Assembly (NCBI GenBank): GCA_029866155.1
Contig: JARWZW010000065.1
Span: forward strand, 1-64,000
DNA length: 64,000 nucleotides
Reading direction: 5' to 3'
Source: Caulobacter sp.
Lineage (GTDB): Bacteria > Pseudomonadota > Alphaproteobacteria > Caulobacterales > Caulobacteraceae
Below, one piece after another: positions 18,028 through 27,401 of this stretch. Position 1 is the stretch's first letter; each line of letters opens with the position of its first letter. Made by a program: the position numbers and the translations under genes. The notes under the pieces are model-generated. The model saw only the letters and a list, made by a program, of their open reading frames with translations, was not told the DNA's origin and searched no databases.

Positions 18028-19599
18028 ACGCGGAACCGGCTTGGGGAACACCATGCCCAGTTCGGCCATGACCGAATCGGCATTCATCATCAGCGCCGGT
18101 TCCAGCCCCGGATCTCCGGGGCTGCCGACCAGGACAAAGGTGGCATAGAGCTTGTCGCGATAGGGGACCAGCATGCACCCCCCCTTGCCACGCGACTTCG
18201 CCACGACGGCGCAGTGCATCATCATGGCTTCGCCAAGGGCCGAGCCGTTGGCCGCGTAGCTGTAGGCGAACAGCATTTCCCCCTTGAACCTGTCCTTGGG
18301 GGTCTTCTTGAGGAACAGGGCCGGCTGCTTTTCGATCCGCCAGACCGTACGGCTGAGGCTGCTCCAGTTGCCTGAGGCCATGGGCGTCCGGATGGCGGCG
18401 AACAGGACGCCGGGCTTGTCGGTCTTTTCCCTGAGGGCGGCAGCCTTAGCCGTCAGGGCGTCGGCGCGGATCGCAGACGGTTCCCGGGACAGGGCGCCTG
18501 TCAGCTCTTCCGCCGCTGCGCCGCTGCGCAGGCGCTCGGTTAGCAGGGCCACGGCCGGCGGCGTCGGGGCCAGCCAGCGACCGCGTGCCGCGAACGCGGC
18601 GCGGGCCTGTTTGGCCTTGCCTTCGGCCAGCATCCGGCCCACGCCCTGGAAGTCGATAAGCTCCTCGGCGAGGCTGGCCTGGGAGGCGAATTCCAGCGCC
18701 TTTCCGGACTTGACCATGTCGTCGACCTGCTGGCGGGCCTGGACGGCCAGACTGTTGGACCGCTCCATGTCTCCTGCGAGCATGTAAGCGACAGATTTGC
18801 GGGCGTCGGTCAGGCCCATCCCTGGTTCCGGCTCCGGACGGAAGGCGTCATAGGCCGCCGTCATCATTTCAAGGTCATGGGCCGATGCAGACCATTCCCC
18901 TGACCATTGGCGCGCCTCGAACCGACTCAGCAGCGCCCTGGGAAGCAGTCGCTGGTACTGGTCGTAAAAGGCCAGCTTGGCCGGAGTCATGTCGGCCGTC
19001 AGGTCGGCATAGGATGCCGCCCTCAGGAAGGTGATCAGATCATAAGGGGCCGCCGCCGCCATCCGAAAGGCGGCGGCTTCCGCCTCGGCCGGCTTTCCCA
19101 GCCGCAAAAGCGCTGCGGCCTCCAGCTCCATGGCGGAGAGTTTGAGGCTGCGGCGGAAGCCAAGGTCCTCCTTGCGATCACCTGCCAGATCAGGCGCGGA
19201 TCGCGCCAGGGCCAGGGCCATCTCGGGGTGGCCTGCCTCCAGTTCATGAATGGCCTTGGCCAGGGTCAGTTCGACCCGCCGAAAGGGATCGGATTCCGAG
19301 CCCAGGGCCGCATCGCAGGCCGCCACGCCGTCCGCCCCCGTCAGGCGTTTGGCGGAGTCGGCCGTTTCGGGCGCCCCGACCAGGCCGCCAACGATACCCC
19401 CGGTTACGGTGATCGCCAAAAGGACGGCCGCCAGTTCTCCGGCGGTCAGCTTGGCGGGCTTGCCATCGCATTGGACGAAGCTGGAGCCATCCGGCTTTTC
19501 TGCAACGGCGGCTTCGGCGCTGCGGGCCAGTCCCGGCAGGAGGGCGACATGCAATGACAACGCCATTGCGAGGACTCTGAGACCTGGCCGATGCTGCAT
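18022..19599 (-). CDS. Secreted helical-repeat (TPR-like) protein
   Basis: A 525-residue protein with no recognised catalytic domain. The N-terminus MQHRPGLRVLAMALSLHVALL ends in a likely signal peptidase site after ARSAEA. Residues 100-420 are alanine- and leucine-rich helices with short repeats (ELEAGHPEMALALARSAPDL, RLGKPAEAEAAAFRMAAAA), suggestive of TPR-like solenoids. The C-terminal 100 residues (MLFAYSYAANGSALGEAMMMHC, GGCMLVPYRDKLYATFVLVG) look like a separate compact domain. GGGGA lies 8 bases before the ATG at 19599. The function is unknown; the N-terminal segment with QCDGKPAKL could hold a disulfide. Confidence 0.75.
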   Translation of the reverse strand: MQHRPGLRVLAMALSLHVALLPGLARSAEAAVAEKPDGSSFVQCDGKPAKLTAGELAAVLLAITVTGGIVGGLVGAPETADSAKRLTGADGVAACDAALGSESDPFRRVELTLAKAIHELEAGHPEMALALARSAPDLAGDRKEDLGFRRSLKLSAMELEAAALLRLGKPAEAEAAAFRMAAAAPYDLITFLRAASYADLTADMTPAKLAFYDQYQRLLPRALLSRFEARQWSGEWSASAHDLEMMTAAYDAFRPEPEPGMGLTDARKSVAYMLAGDMERSNSLAVQARQQVDDMVKSGKALEFASQASLAEELIDFQGVGRMLAEGKAKQARAAFAARGRWLAPTPPAVALLTERLRSGAAAEELTGALSREPSAIRADALTAKAAALREKTDKPGVLFAAIRTPMASGNWSSLSRTVWRIEKQPALFLKKTPKDRFKGEMLFAYSYAANGSALGEAMMMHCAVVAKSRGKGGCMLVPYRDKLYATFVLVGSPGDPGLEPALMMNADSVMAELGMVFPKPVPRR

Positions 19600-19692
19600 G
19601 GAACTGTTCCCCACCCGATCGCCCGTTCATATCAGGGCAGGCGATCACAGCAATGATCTGCTGCCCGCGGGTCGCTTAGAACGGCGCCGGAC

Positions 19693-21333
19693 TCAGTTGG
19701 CCCACATCACATAGTCGCCAGTCTGTTTGCGGCCCTTGCCCAGCGGCTGGTCGATAAAGAACGGCGCCTCGACAAGCGCGGGCCAGAGCGGCTTGCCGGC
19801 CCTGCGATCCTGGCCGTCGAGCAGGGCTGTGAGTTCGGCAAGCTTCGCGGGTTCGCGGGTCGCAAGGTTGGTCTGCTCTGTGGGATCGACCGCCAGATTG
19901 AACAACCAGGCCGCCTTGGGGCGTTCGGAATGCTGCAGTTTCCAGTTTCCGGCTATGACGGTCCGGTAATGTCCGGACCGGAAGAACAGCGGACGCTCGG
20001 CGCCCTGGCCCTGGCTCAGGGCCACCAGATCCACGCCATCGACTTTGGGGCTGACCGGCGCGCCGGCGGCCGCAGCCGCTGTGGCAAAGATGTCGATATG
20101 CATGGCGCGGGCCGGCGCCACCTGGCCAGCGGCCAGCCTGGCCGGCCACTTGATGAGGAATGGCACGTTTATGCCGCCCTCGAAGAAGGTCGCCTTCCAG
20201 CCCCGGAAAGGTTTGTTGATGTCCGGCAGGCCGATGTAGTTGGCCCCGCCGTTGTCGCTGGTGAAGATGACGATGGTGTTCTCGTCCAGGCCCCGGGCCT
20301 GCAGTTCGGCGAGCAGTTTTCCGACATTGCGGTCGAGGGCCCGGACCATGGCGCCATAGACCCGCGTGGTGTGGTCGGGAATTTCCGCCAGGGCGTCATA
20401 GTCAGCCCGTGTCGCCTGAAGCGGCGTATGGGGGGCGTTGAAGGCCATGTAGAGGAAAAAGGGCCGGTTGGCGTTGGCGCGGATGGCCTTGACGCCCTCG
20501 TCGCCGAAATAGTCGGTCACATAGCCCTTGGGCTCGAAGGGCTCGCTGCCGTTCCAGCGCACCGAATAGGGAAGGTTGGGCCAAAGGTACCGGTCGATCG
20601 GATCGAAGTCCTGTTTGGAATTGACCACGCCAGGGTCATCCGGCTTCAGGAACATGCCGGCGCCGCCCAGGATGGCCAGGCTTTCGTCGAAGCCCTGTCC
20701 TGTCGGCTGCATGGCCGGGGATTCACCCAGATGCCACTTGCCGATGTGCAGGGTCCGGTATCCCCTTGCCCGTAAGGCTTCGGCAACGGTGATTTCCTGG
20801 GCGGGAACCCCCATGGCCTCGACCGGCGGCATGTCCTTGACCCGGTCCTGGTAGAAGACCGGCTTCACCGGGCCGCTTGCCATGTGGGAAACTTCACGGG
20901 CGAACGACTTGGGCACCGCTGTGAACTCGAAACCGAACCGGGTGGGATAGCGGCCGGTCATCATGGCGGCCCGGGACGGAGAACAGGTGGCGTTGGCGGA
21001 ATAGCCATTGGCGAACCGGACACCGGTTCTGGCGATGGAATCGATGTTTGGCGTCGAGACCTTGCCGGCCACGCCGTTGCCGGTCGCGGTCGTGTCGTTG
21101 ATGCCCAGGTCATCCGCAACGATCAGGATGATGTTGGGCGGTCGACCGGCGGCTGGCGTGGCGGCGACCGAAGGCCCCTGGGCCCAGGACACCGGGCGGT
21201 TGGCGCCGATGGGATGCTTCAGCCGGCCGATGATCCCGGGCAGGTAGATCTTGAACTTCTGGAAGCCGACAAGCCCGCCCACTCCGGCGGTGATCGCGAT
21301 GACGCCTGCGATGGCGAGTGTTCTGGGCTTCAT
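19693..21333 (-). CDS. Type I sulfatase (formylglycine-dependent)
   Basis: A 546-residue arylsulfatase-type enzyme that hydrolyses sulfate esters. An N-terminal helix (about 6-24) is a signal anchor, so the enzyme faces the periplasm. The core has IVADDLG (Asp74/Asp75, calcium ligands), the formylglycine motif CSPSR with Cys117, GKWHLG and FTSDNGG. Activity requires conversion of Cys117 to formylglycine; a matching FGE gene lies 5 kb away at 26427. The ATG at 21333 follows GGGA. A frame reaching upstream to 21402 overlaps the MBL gene and is unlikely. It is 34 bases after the MBL hydrolase gene, probably in the same transcript. Confidence 0.92.
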   Translation of the reverse strand: MKPRTLAIAGVIAITAGVGGLVGFQKFKIYLPGIIGRLKHPIGANRPVSWAQGPSVAATPAAGRPPNIILIVADDLGINDTTATGNGVAGKVSTPNIDSIARTGVRFANGYSANATCSPSRAAMMTGRYPTRFGFEFTAVPKSFAREVSHMASGPVKPVFYQDRVKDMPPVEAMGVPAQEITVAEALRARGYRTLHIGKWHLGESPAMQPTGQGFDESLAILGGAGMFLKPDDPGVVNSKQDFDPIDRYLWPNLPYSVRWNGSEPFEPKGYVTDYFGDEGVKAIRANANRPFFLYMAFNAPHTPLQATRADYDALAEIPDHTTRVYGAMVRALDRNVGKLLAELQARGLDENTIVIFTSDNGGANYIGLPDINKPFRGWKATFFEGGINVPFLIKWPARLAAGQVAPARAMHIDIFATAAAAAGAPVSPKVDGVDLVALSQGQGAERPLFFRSGHYRTVIAGNWKLQHSERPKAAWLFNLAVDPTEQTNLATREPAKLAELTALLDGQDRRAGKPLWPALVEAPFFIDQPLGKGRKQTGDYVMWAN

Positions 21334-21367
21334 GGCAGTTCCCGCCGGGTTCAAGGTGGACAGAAGG

Positions 21368-22444
21368 TCAGCGGCCGATGTTGCTGAGAGAGATTGCTTC
21401 ACTTCCAGCCGGCAGGCTGATCAGGTCGCGATCCCTGGCAATCCAGAGCTGGCCCGGGAAGCGCTTGCGGCTATCGCCCAGGAAGGGACCTTCCAGGGCC
21501 TTGAGCGGCAAGGGCGGCACGATGTGGGTCAGCAGAACCGCAGATACCCCGGCCGTCTTCGCCTGATCCGCCACCTGTTCGGGACTGGCGTGGTAGTCGA
21601 TGATGTCGCCGAGGATCTTCCCCCGGTTCCTCATGCCGGCGTCAAGCGCGGCAGCCTGCATCCGCCGGACCAGCGTGGGGGACAGGGCGTCATGGATCAG
21701 CAGGTCGGCGCCGCGGGAGGCCTTGACGAGGTTGGCCGAGGTTGCGGTGTCGCCGCTGACCACGAGGCTGCGCCCCCTGTAGTCGAACCGATAGCCGACC
21801 GCAGGTTCGACCGGGCCATGGTCGACGCGAAAGGCCGTCACCTTCAGGCCGCCCTCATCCAGAACCACAAGGGATGACGGGCCAGGCGGCAGGACGAACG
21901 GCCGGGCGACAAAGCCGGCCCCACTTGGCGGGGCAACGGCCACGCCGTGGTGTCCGGTGCGATAACCGTTGTCGATGGCGTAGACTTCCCCAAGACCTGC
22001 AGCGATACGCTCAACCCCCTGCGGTCCGGCCAGCATGAGCGGCGTGGTCGCCGCCTTGCCTACCCAGCGCTGAAGCGCGACCGCGCCAAGGCCGTCGATA
22101 TGATCCGAATGGAAATGCGTCAGGAAAACCCTCTCGATACGGCCGGCAGCAAGATTGCCCCTGGCCAGGGTCTCGGCGGCGCCTTCCCCGGCATCGACGA
22201 GAAACACCCTCTGACCGGCGATCACCGCCAGACAGGGACCGGTTCTCTGGGGGTCGGGCAGGGGCGATCCCGAGCCACAGACATAGGCATGGAGGCCGTC
22301 GGGCAGGTCCTTGGCCATGTCCGCCGCCATGTTCCGCTTCAGGGTTCTGTCCATGAGGGCGAGGGACAGCGGCCCGCGGAAGGCGAACAGGCCGATGGCG
22401 GTCAGGGCCAGAAGGGCCAGGATTGTGAGGAGCGCGCGTTTCAT
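21368..22444 (-). CDS. Membrane-anchored MBL-fold hydrolase
   Basis: A 358-residue metallo-beta-lactamase-fold protein. The N-terminal helix (4-22) is a signal anchor. The zinc motif THFHSDHIDG is at 109-118, with further ligand regions VDHGP, VSGDT and the C-terminal LTHI. The arrangement is close to RNase Z/arylsulfatase-AtsA-type members of the fold, which act on phosphodiesters or sulfate esters. Placed between a two-domain DsbA-like protein (4-base overlap) and a sulfatase, it may be a second ester hydrolase of the same pathway. The substrate is not determinable. Confidence 0.87.
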   Translation of the reverse strand: MKRALLTILALLALTAIGLFAFRGPLSLALMDRTLKRNMAADMAKDLPDGLHAYVCGSGSPLPDPQRTGPCLAVIAGQRVFLVDAGEGAAETLARGNLAAGRIERVFLTHFHSDHIDGLGAVALQRWVGKAATTPLMLAGPQGVERIAAGLGEVYAIDNGYRTGHHGVAVAPPSGAGFVARPFVLPPGPSSLVVLDEGGLKVTAFRVDHGPVEPAVGYRFDYRGRSLVVSGDTATSANLVKASRGADLLIHDALSPTLVRRMQAAALDAGMRNRGKILGDIIDYHASPEQVADQAKTAGVSAVLLTHIVPPLPLKALEGPFLGDSRKRFPGQLWIARDRDLISLPAGSEAISLSNIGR

Positions 22445-23634
22445 GACCGGTCCTTGGTCGCCAGAGAAATGAGGTCCTGTTCAACCGCCCAGAGGCGATC
22501 CTGTCCCCAATGGCCGGGCAGGTCGCCGACCCGGAAGGAGGGGACGCCCCAGAGGTCCAGGGCGAGCAGCTCCTGGCGGTTGGTCTCGGCCACGGCGCGC
22601 CAGCTGTCATCGGCCAGGCCGGCCTGGACATCGGCCTCGGTGAGGCCGGCACGGGAGGCCATCGTCATCAGGCCTTCGTCGGTGGTGGCGTCTATGGCTT
22701 CGGAAAAGGCGCCTGCCAGGAAGGATTCCGCGAAGTCTTCGCCCTTGCCCAGACTCATGGCCCTGGCCAGGACGCCCATACCGCGCTCGACTCCAAGCCC
22801 GACAGGATCAACGCTGCGTCCGAACGGAATGCCCATTCGCATCGCTTCGCGCCAGCAGTCTCTGACAATACAGACCTGCTTTTCACGGGGGACGGGAAGT
22901 CCGCGCATCACCATGGGCAGAACGGGTTTCAGGCGGAAGACGGCGCCGTATCGAGCGGCCAGATCCCGGACCCGACGGGCGGCCAGATAGGTGTAGGGGC
23001 TGCGGAAAGACAGGAAGAAGTCGAGCGTGACCGGGGACTGGAGATCGGTGGATGCGGTTTCCTGCATCAGCCGGGCGACAGGCGCCGCCCCGGGACGGCG
23101 CTGGCCGGCCAGCTGGGTCTCCAGATAATGGAGACGGTCCGGTCCCCAATGCCACTGGCCGTCATAGTGGAAGACCCCGCCCAGATAGTGACCCAGCTGC
23201 TGTCGCAGGGCTTCCGAGGCCTCAAGATGCGGCGCCGGGCTGGTCTGGGCGAAGCCCGCAAGCCGGGCGTCATCACCGCTCCAGAGGGCCTCGCCGATGG
23301 CGATCGCCGACTTCGGAAAATCCGGTCCCGACAGGGCGGCGGACAGGGCGGCCTCTGCCGCCCGGACCTGGGCTTCGTTCGGCAGCCTTGCGTCGGCCGG
23401 AAAGGACAGCCCGTGGGCCAGTGCCAGACGGGCGGCGTCCTTGAGGCTCCAGATGGCCAGGCGTTCGCGGTCCGGGGCCGCGCTGTCGATGGGCGGCGGG
23501 ACGAGATGGGCCTTGAAACCGGTGTCGTAGGACCCGGACAGTGAAGCCAGCAACTGGACCGCCAGGTGGCTGTAGGGGTCATCGGCCTGATGGAAATAGA
23601 GGACGCTTTCCGCTCCCGCAGTCTGTCCCGACAT
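22441..23634 (-). CDS. Two-domain HCCA isomerase/kappa-GST-like protein
   Basis: A 397-residue protein made of two DsbA-like thioredoxin-fold domains. The first begins with [13 protein letters not shown], the second near residue 200 with [18 protein letters not shown], the signature of 2-hydroxychromene-2-carboxylate isomerase and kappa glutathione transferases. There is no CXXC, so it is not a disulfide oxidoreductase. The second domain ends with the usual [10 protein letters not shown] and HWGQDRL motifs; the first looks divergent. GGGGAG precedes the ATG at 23634. It is divergent from the haloalkane dehalogenase and overlaps the MBL gene by 4 bases. A glutathione-dependent step in aromatic or xenobiotic breakdown is likely. 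Confidence 0.85.
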   Translation of the reverse strand: MSGQTAGAESVLYFHQADDPYSHLAVQLLASLSGSYDTGFKAHLVPPPIDSAAPDRERLAIWSLKDAARLALAHGLSFPADARLPNEAQVRAAEAALSAALSGPDFPKSAIAIGEALWSGDDARLAGFAQTSPAPHLEASEALRQQLGHYLGGVFHYDGQWHWGPDRLHYLETQLAGQRRPGAAPVARLMQETASTDLQSPVTLDFFLSFRSPYTYLAARRVRDLAARYGAVFRLKPVLPMVMRGLPVPREKQVCIVRDCWREAMRMGIPFGRSVDPVGLGVERGMGVLARAMSLGKGEDFAESFLAGAFSEAIDATTDEGLMTMASRAGLTEADVQAGLADDSWRAVAETNRQELLALDLWGVPSFRVGDLPGHWGQDRLWAVEQDLISLATKDRS

Positions 23635-23684
23635 CCGCCGCTCCCCGAAATCGTCCAATGCGTGACTTGACGCCTGCAAAACTA

Positions 23685-23703
23685 TTGACACTTATAATGC
23701 CAA
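23685..23703. promoter_or_regulatory. Candidate operator/promoter of divergent catabolic genes
   Basis: TTGACACTTATAATGCCAA is an imperfect palindrome (TTG-CA-T ... A-TG-CAA) containing TATAAT at 23693-23698. It lies between the divergent HCCA-like and dehalogenase genes. A TTGACG at 23667 is 20 bases from TATAAT, too far for a good sigma-70 promoter, so exact promoter assignment is uncertain. The TetR gene at 25828 is the obvious candidate regulator. Confidence 0.35.
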
Positions 23704-23744
23704 ATTACGAAGGGTCGTCAAGCGGCCCAGGAGGAGACCTTACC

Positions 23745-24647
23745 GTGACCGTACTACGCACGCCCGATGAACGATTCCAAAATCTCCCCGATTTCGATTT
23801 CGCGCCCCACTATGCCGAGGTCCCCTTCGCCGGCGGCGAGGCGCTTCGGCTGGCCTATATCGATGAAGGCCCGCGGACGGCGAATCCGGTCCTGCTTCTG
23901 CATGGCGAACCGTCCTGGTCCTATCTCTATCGCAGGATCATCCCCGGGCTTTCCGGTCGTCACCGGGTCCTGGCTCCTGATCTCATCGGGTTTGGCCGGT
24001 CAGACAAGCCCGTGGAAAAAGAGCATTACAGCTACGAGGCCCATGTCGCCTGGATGAGCGCCTGGCTGACCGGTCTCGATCTCAATAACATCACCCTGTT
24101 TTGCCAGGACTGGGGCGGCCTGATCGGGCTTAGGCTGGTGGCTGCCTTCCCCGAGCGGTTCGCGCGGGTCATCGTCGCCAATACCTTGCTGCCCATTGGA
24201 AAAGGGGCGACACCGGCCTTCCTGCAATGGCTCGAGGTCAGCCAGAGCATGCCGGTCTTCCCGGCCGGCGCCTTTGTCAATATGGGGTCATCCCGCACCC
24301 TGTCCGAGGCAGAGATCGCCGCCTATGATGCGCCGTTCCCGACCGAGGACCACAAGACGGCCGCACGGATATTCCCGACCTTCGTGCCGATCACGGCCGA
24401 GCATCCCAGCGTTTCGGAGAATCGCCAGGCCTGGGAGGTGCTCATCCAGTTTGATCGGCCGTTCCTTACGGCCTTCAGTGATCAAGACCCGGTCACATCA
24501 GGCGGGGATCGGATCTTCCAGGAGCGGGTGCCCGGCGCACAGGGCCAGGCCCACCGGATCATCCAGGGCGGCGGCCATTTCCTGCAGGAGGACAAGCCCG
24601 AAGAGATCATCGCCCTCATCGACGCCTTTGTCAGCGGCAAGGCCTGA
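23745..24647 (+). CDS. Haloalkane dehalogenase
   Basis: A 300-residue alpha/beta hydrolase that cleaves carbon-halogen bonds through an aspartyl-ester. [12 protein letters not shown] (about 53-64), the nucleophile Asp122 in QDWGG with the halide-binding Trp123, and the catalytic His278 in GGGHFLQED are all present; the acid is probably the Asp in [12 protein letters not shown]. The HGEPxW and DWGG pattern is typical of HLD-I family members. The GTG at 23745 is preceded by AGGAGG at ideal spacing and defines the start; the frame stays open upstream into the divergent gene. It is the first gene of a plus-strand cluster with a GST-like protein, TetR, FGE and nitronate monooxygenase. Confidence 0.93.
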   Translation: MTVLRTPDERFQNLPDFDFAPHYAEVPFAGGEALRLAYIDEGPRTANPVLLLHGEPSWSYLYRRIIPGLSGRHRVLAPDLIGFGRSDKPVEKEHYSYEAHVAWMSAWLTGLDLNNITLFCQDWGGLIGLRLVAAFPERFARVIVANTLLPIGKGATPAFLQWLEVSQSMPVFPAGAFVNMGSSRTLSEAEIAAYDAPFPTEDHKTAARIFPTFVPITAEHPSVSENRQAWEVLIQFDRPFLTAFSDQDPVTSGGDRIFQERVPGAQGQAHRIIQGGGHFLQEDKPEEIIALIDAFVSGKA

Positions 24648-24673
24648 GGATTGATGGCGGAGCGCCGGGGACC

Positions 24674-25831
24674 ATGACGAAAGCAAAGGCCCTGCCGGAT
24701 CAAGCCCAGGAGGCGGTCGCCGATCCGGTCTGGCGTGTCTACGGTCTTTCGCTTTCCTATTTCACCGGCAAGATCGAGGCCTATCTCCGGGCGAAGGGGC
24801 AGGACTACAGGTTGATCGAGATGAGCGCCGCCGATCTCAGGCGCTGCGCCTCGATCACCGGGGTCGCCTGGATGCCCCAGGTCGAGATGGACGATGGCCG
24901 CTGGCTGACGGACAGCTGCCGGATCATCGAATATGTCGAGGCCCGGTCGACCAAGCCGGCCATCACCCCCGCCAATCCGGCGGTGGCCTTCGTTGCGGGC
25001 CTGATCGAGGATTTTGGCGACGAACAGCTCTGGCGGCCGGCGCTCTATTACCGTTGGGCCTTTGCAGAAGACCAACGGCTTCGCGGTGAACAGATAGCCC
25101 GGACGATGCTGCGGGAGCTCAGATTGCCCCTTTGGCTCAAGACCCGGATCGTCATCGCCAGGCAGCGCCGGGTCTATATGGCCGGCGACGGCGTCACGTC
25201 GGACAATCGATTCGCCGTCGAGGCCGAGTATCTGCACTGTCTTGATGCGCTTGAGCCCGTGCTGGCCAGCCAGCCCTTTGTGCTCGGCGATCGGCCGACC
25301 GAGGCGGACTTCGGTCTGTTTGGCGGACTTTTCCGGCACTTCGCGGAGGACCCGACTCCGGCCGCCATCATGGCGTCCAGAGCGCCTGCCGTCCTGGCCT
25401 GGACGCGTCGGCTCTGGTCCCTGCGGCCACAGGACTTCTCCCATGCGCCAAAGGCGATCAGGATCCCTGAAAACCTGGGTCTTCTGGCGCTGGCCATAAC
25501 CAGCCGCTTCCTGCCCATGCTCTCCGCCCATCAGCAGGCCTGGGCGAACGGGGCGGCCCTCGCACGGTACGAGCATTTCGGGGCGAGGTTCGAAACCCGG
25601 GTCAACCCCTACCGGGTCTGGCGGCTTGCCCGCCTGCAGGGTCGCTTTGCCGCCCTGCCCGAGGAGGCCGCCCTGGAGGTCGAGGCCTGGCTTTCTGACG
25701 CAACCGCCGTCAGGCTGTTGCGGTCCTCCCAATCCCAGCCTGTTCCGCAGCCGATTTCTCTTCCGATCCCGCCAGCGAACGGGGGCCGACTGGACAGGCG
25801 GCCCAGAGACCGTCAATGGCGTAGGGAATGA
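24674..25831 (+). CDS. Glutathione S-transferase family protein
   Basis: A 385-residue protein with an N-terminal thioredoxin-like domain (VYGLSLSYFTGKIEAYLRAKG at about 22-42; GVAWMPQVEMDDGRWLTDSCRIIEYVE at about 66-92 has the cis-Pro and the Asp-Ser glutathione-binding pair) and a helical C-terminal domain with EADFGLFGGLF. It is longer than typical GSTs (about 200-230): about 130 extra residues follow, ending in a Pro/Gln/Arg-rich tail. It lies 26 bases after the dehalogenase and overlaps the TetR start by 4 bases. Glutathione-dependent processing of a dehalogenation product is plausible. Confidence 0.82.
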   Translation: MTKAKALPDQAQEAVADPVWRVYGLSLSYFTGKIEAYLRAKGQDYRLIEMSAADLRRCASITGVAWMPQVEMDDGRWLTDSCRIIEYVEARSTKPAITPANPAVAFVAGLIEDFGDEQLWRPALYYRWAFAEDQRLRGEQIARTMLRELRLPLWLKTRIVIARQRRVYMAGDGVTSDNRFAVEAEYLHCLDALEPVLASQPFVLGDRPTEADFGLFGGLFRHFAEDPTPAAIMASRAPAVLAWTRRLWSLRPQDFSHAPKAIRIPENLGLLALAITSRFLPMLSAHQQAWANGAALARYEHFGARFETRVNPYRVWRLARLQGRFAALPEEAALEVEAWLSDATAVRLLRSSQSQPVPQPISLPIPPANGGRLDRRPRDRQWRRE

Positions 25832-26430
25832 TGATTTCCAGCCAAGACCCCGATCCGGAGCAGACTTCGCTCGATGGCCGCCACCGGCGCGCCGAGGCCA
25901 GTCGCGAGCGCATCGTCGCGGCGATGATCGAACTGGTGAAGGAGGGGCACAACACCCCGCCGGCAGAGGCTGTGGCCGAGCGGGCCGGGGTCGGCCTGCG
26001 CACGGTGTTCCGGCTCTTCAAGGATATGGATGGCCTCTACCGCGTGATGCAGGAAATCATGCTGAAGCGACTGGCCCCGTTGGCGGCAGCGCCCATTACC
26101 GGTGAAACCTGGCGGATCCAGTTGCGAGCCCTGATCCAGCGACGCTCCAGGCTGTTCGAGGAAATGATGCCGCTGCAAGTCGCGGGCGACGCCCACCGCG
26201 CCCGGTCGCCGTTCCTGCAGAAGGAATATGCCCAGTTTGTCCGGCTACAGCGCGACATTGCGATCGCCCTCCTGCCGCCTGAGCAACTGGCGGACCAGAG
26301 CCTGGTCGAGATGCTGGACCTGGCCATGAGCTTTGACAGCTGGCGCAGGCTACGCATTGACCAGCGCCTTTCGGCAGACGCCGCCGAGGACATCATGGCC
26401 CAACTGGTGGCGCGGGTCGTAGGACCATGA
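25828..26430 (+). CDS. TetR/AcrR-family regulator
   Basis: A 200-residue regulator. The N-terminal HTH (RERIVAAMIELVKEGHNTPPAEAVAERAGVGLRTVFRLFKDMDGLYRVM) is TetR-type, and the C-terminal half is helical with no recognised ligand signature. It is embedded in the operon, overlapping the GST stop and the FGE start by 4 bases each, so its level is tied to operon expression. It probably controls the divergent promoter region between the HCCA-like and dehalogenase genes. Confidence 0.88.
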   Translation: MMISSQDPDPEQTSLDGRHRRAEASRERIVAAMIELVKEGHNTPPAEAVAERAGVGLRTVFRLFKDMDGLYRVMQEIMLKRLAPLAAAPITGETWRIQLRALIQRRSRLFEEMMPLQVAGDAHRARSPFLQKEYAQFVRLQRDIAIALLPPEQLADQSLVEMLDLAMSFDSWRRLRIDQRLSADAAEDIMAQLVARVVGP

Positions 26431-27401
26431 TCGTCCGGCTCGTCCCCATCCTGCTTCTGATCCTGGCGCTGGCGGCCTGCAAACCTGCGGCGAAAGAGGA
26501 CGCAGGGCGCGTCTGCGCACCCCAGCCGGAGGGCGAGGTCAGCCTGGCGGGCGGGCGGCTTGTCATGGGCGCCAAGGCCATGCACAGCGATGAAGGGCCG
26601 GAGCAGACGGTGACCGTGGCGCCCTTCGCCATCGACCGCACCGAAGTGACCAATGGGCAGTTCGCGGCCTTCGTGCAGGCTACAGGCTATGTCACCCTGT
26701 CAGAACGGCAACCCGACCCGGCTCTTTACCCTGGCGTGCCGCTGGACCGGTTGAAGCCCTCTTCTCTGGTCTTTGTCGGCGCCGAGGGCCTGAAGTCCGG
26801 CGATCCCGCAGGTTGGTGGCAGGTGGTCGACGGGGCCAGCTGGCAACACCCGACAGGGCCAGGCAGCAATCTTGACGGGCGGGACCGGGAGCCGGTCGTC
26901 CATATCGCCTTCGATGACGCCCTGGCCTATGCGCGATGGAAGGGCCGCGACCTGCCGACGGAGGCCGAATGGGAGTTTGCCGCCCGGGCCGGTCTGACGG
27001 GCGCACGATATGAATGGGGCGACAAGGTCCCGGACCCAACCCAGGCGCCCGCCAACTACTGGCAGGGCGTGTTCCCGGCCATCGACACGGCAGAGGACGG
27101 CTACCGGGCCAGAGCAGCCCCTGTCGGCTGCTATCCGGCCAACGCCTATGGCCTGTCGGACATGTCGGGCAATGTCTGGGAATGGACCACGGGCCGTTAC
27201 CCGTTTGGACCCGAGGCCGGCGCCAGGCTGGTCAAGGGGGGCTCGTTCCTTTGTGCGGACAACTACTGCCTGCGCTACCGGCCCTCGGCCCGTCAGCCCG
27301 GCCCGCCGGATACCGGCACGTCGCATATAGGTTTCCGGACGGTCAGCCGGCCCGGGATGAAAGCTGCAACCAAAACAATGCCACCAGGGGGGAAGTCATG
27401 A
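26427..27401 (+). CDS. Lipoprotein formylglycine-generating enzyme
   Basis: A 324-residue FGE/SUMF1-fold protein. The signal MIVRLVPILLLILALAAC ends in a lipobox with Cys18. The fold motifs include FAIDRTEVTNGQF, the WEFAARAG helix, DMSGNVWEWT and the active-site region GGSFLCADNYCLRYRPSAR. Cys276 and Cys281 are five apart, matching the two catalytic copper-binding cysteines of true aerobic FGEs (human Cys336/Cys341), so this should be catalytic rather than an inactive FGE-fold protein. A sulfatase with Cys in CSPSR is encoded 5 kb away. Export as a lipoprotein implies that maturation happens in the periplasm. It overlaps both neighbours by 4 bases. Confidence 0.9.
   Translation: MIVRLVPILLLILALAACKPAAKEDAGRVCAPQPEGEVSLAGGRLVMGAKAMHSDEGPEQTVTVAPFAIDRTEVTNGQFAAFVQATGYVTLSERQPDPALYPGVPLDRLKPSSLVFVGAEGLKSGDPAGWWQVVDGASWQHPTGPGSNLDGRDREPVVHIAFDDALAYARWKGRDLPTEAEWEFAARAGLTGARYEWGDKVPDPTQAPANYWQGVFPAIDTAEDGYRARAAPVGCYPANAYGLSDMSGNVWEWTTGRYPFGPEAGARLVKGGSFLCADNYCLRYRPSARQPGPPDTGTSHIGFRTVSRPGMKAATKTMPPGGKS

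Noticed and set aside
23667..23698. TTGACG plus TATAAT as a promoter for the dehalogenase
   Set aside because: The spacer is 20 bases, outside the usual 16-18, so I report only a tentative operator/promoter region.
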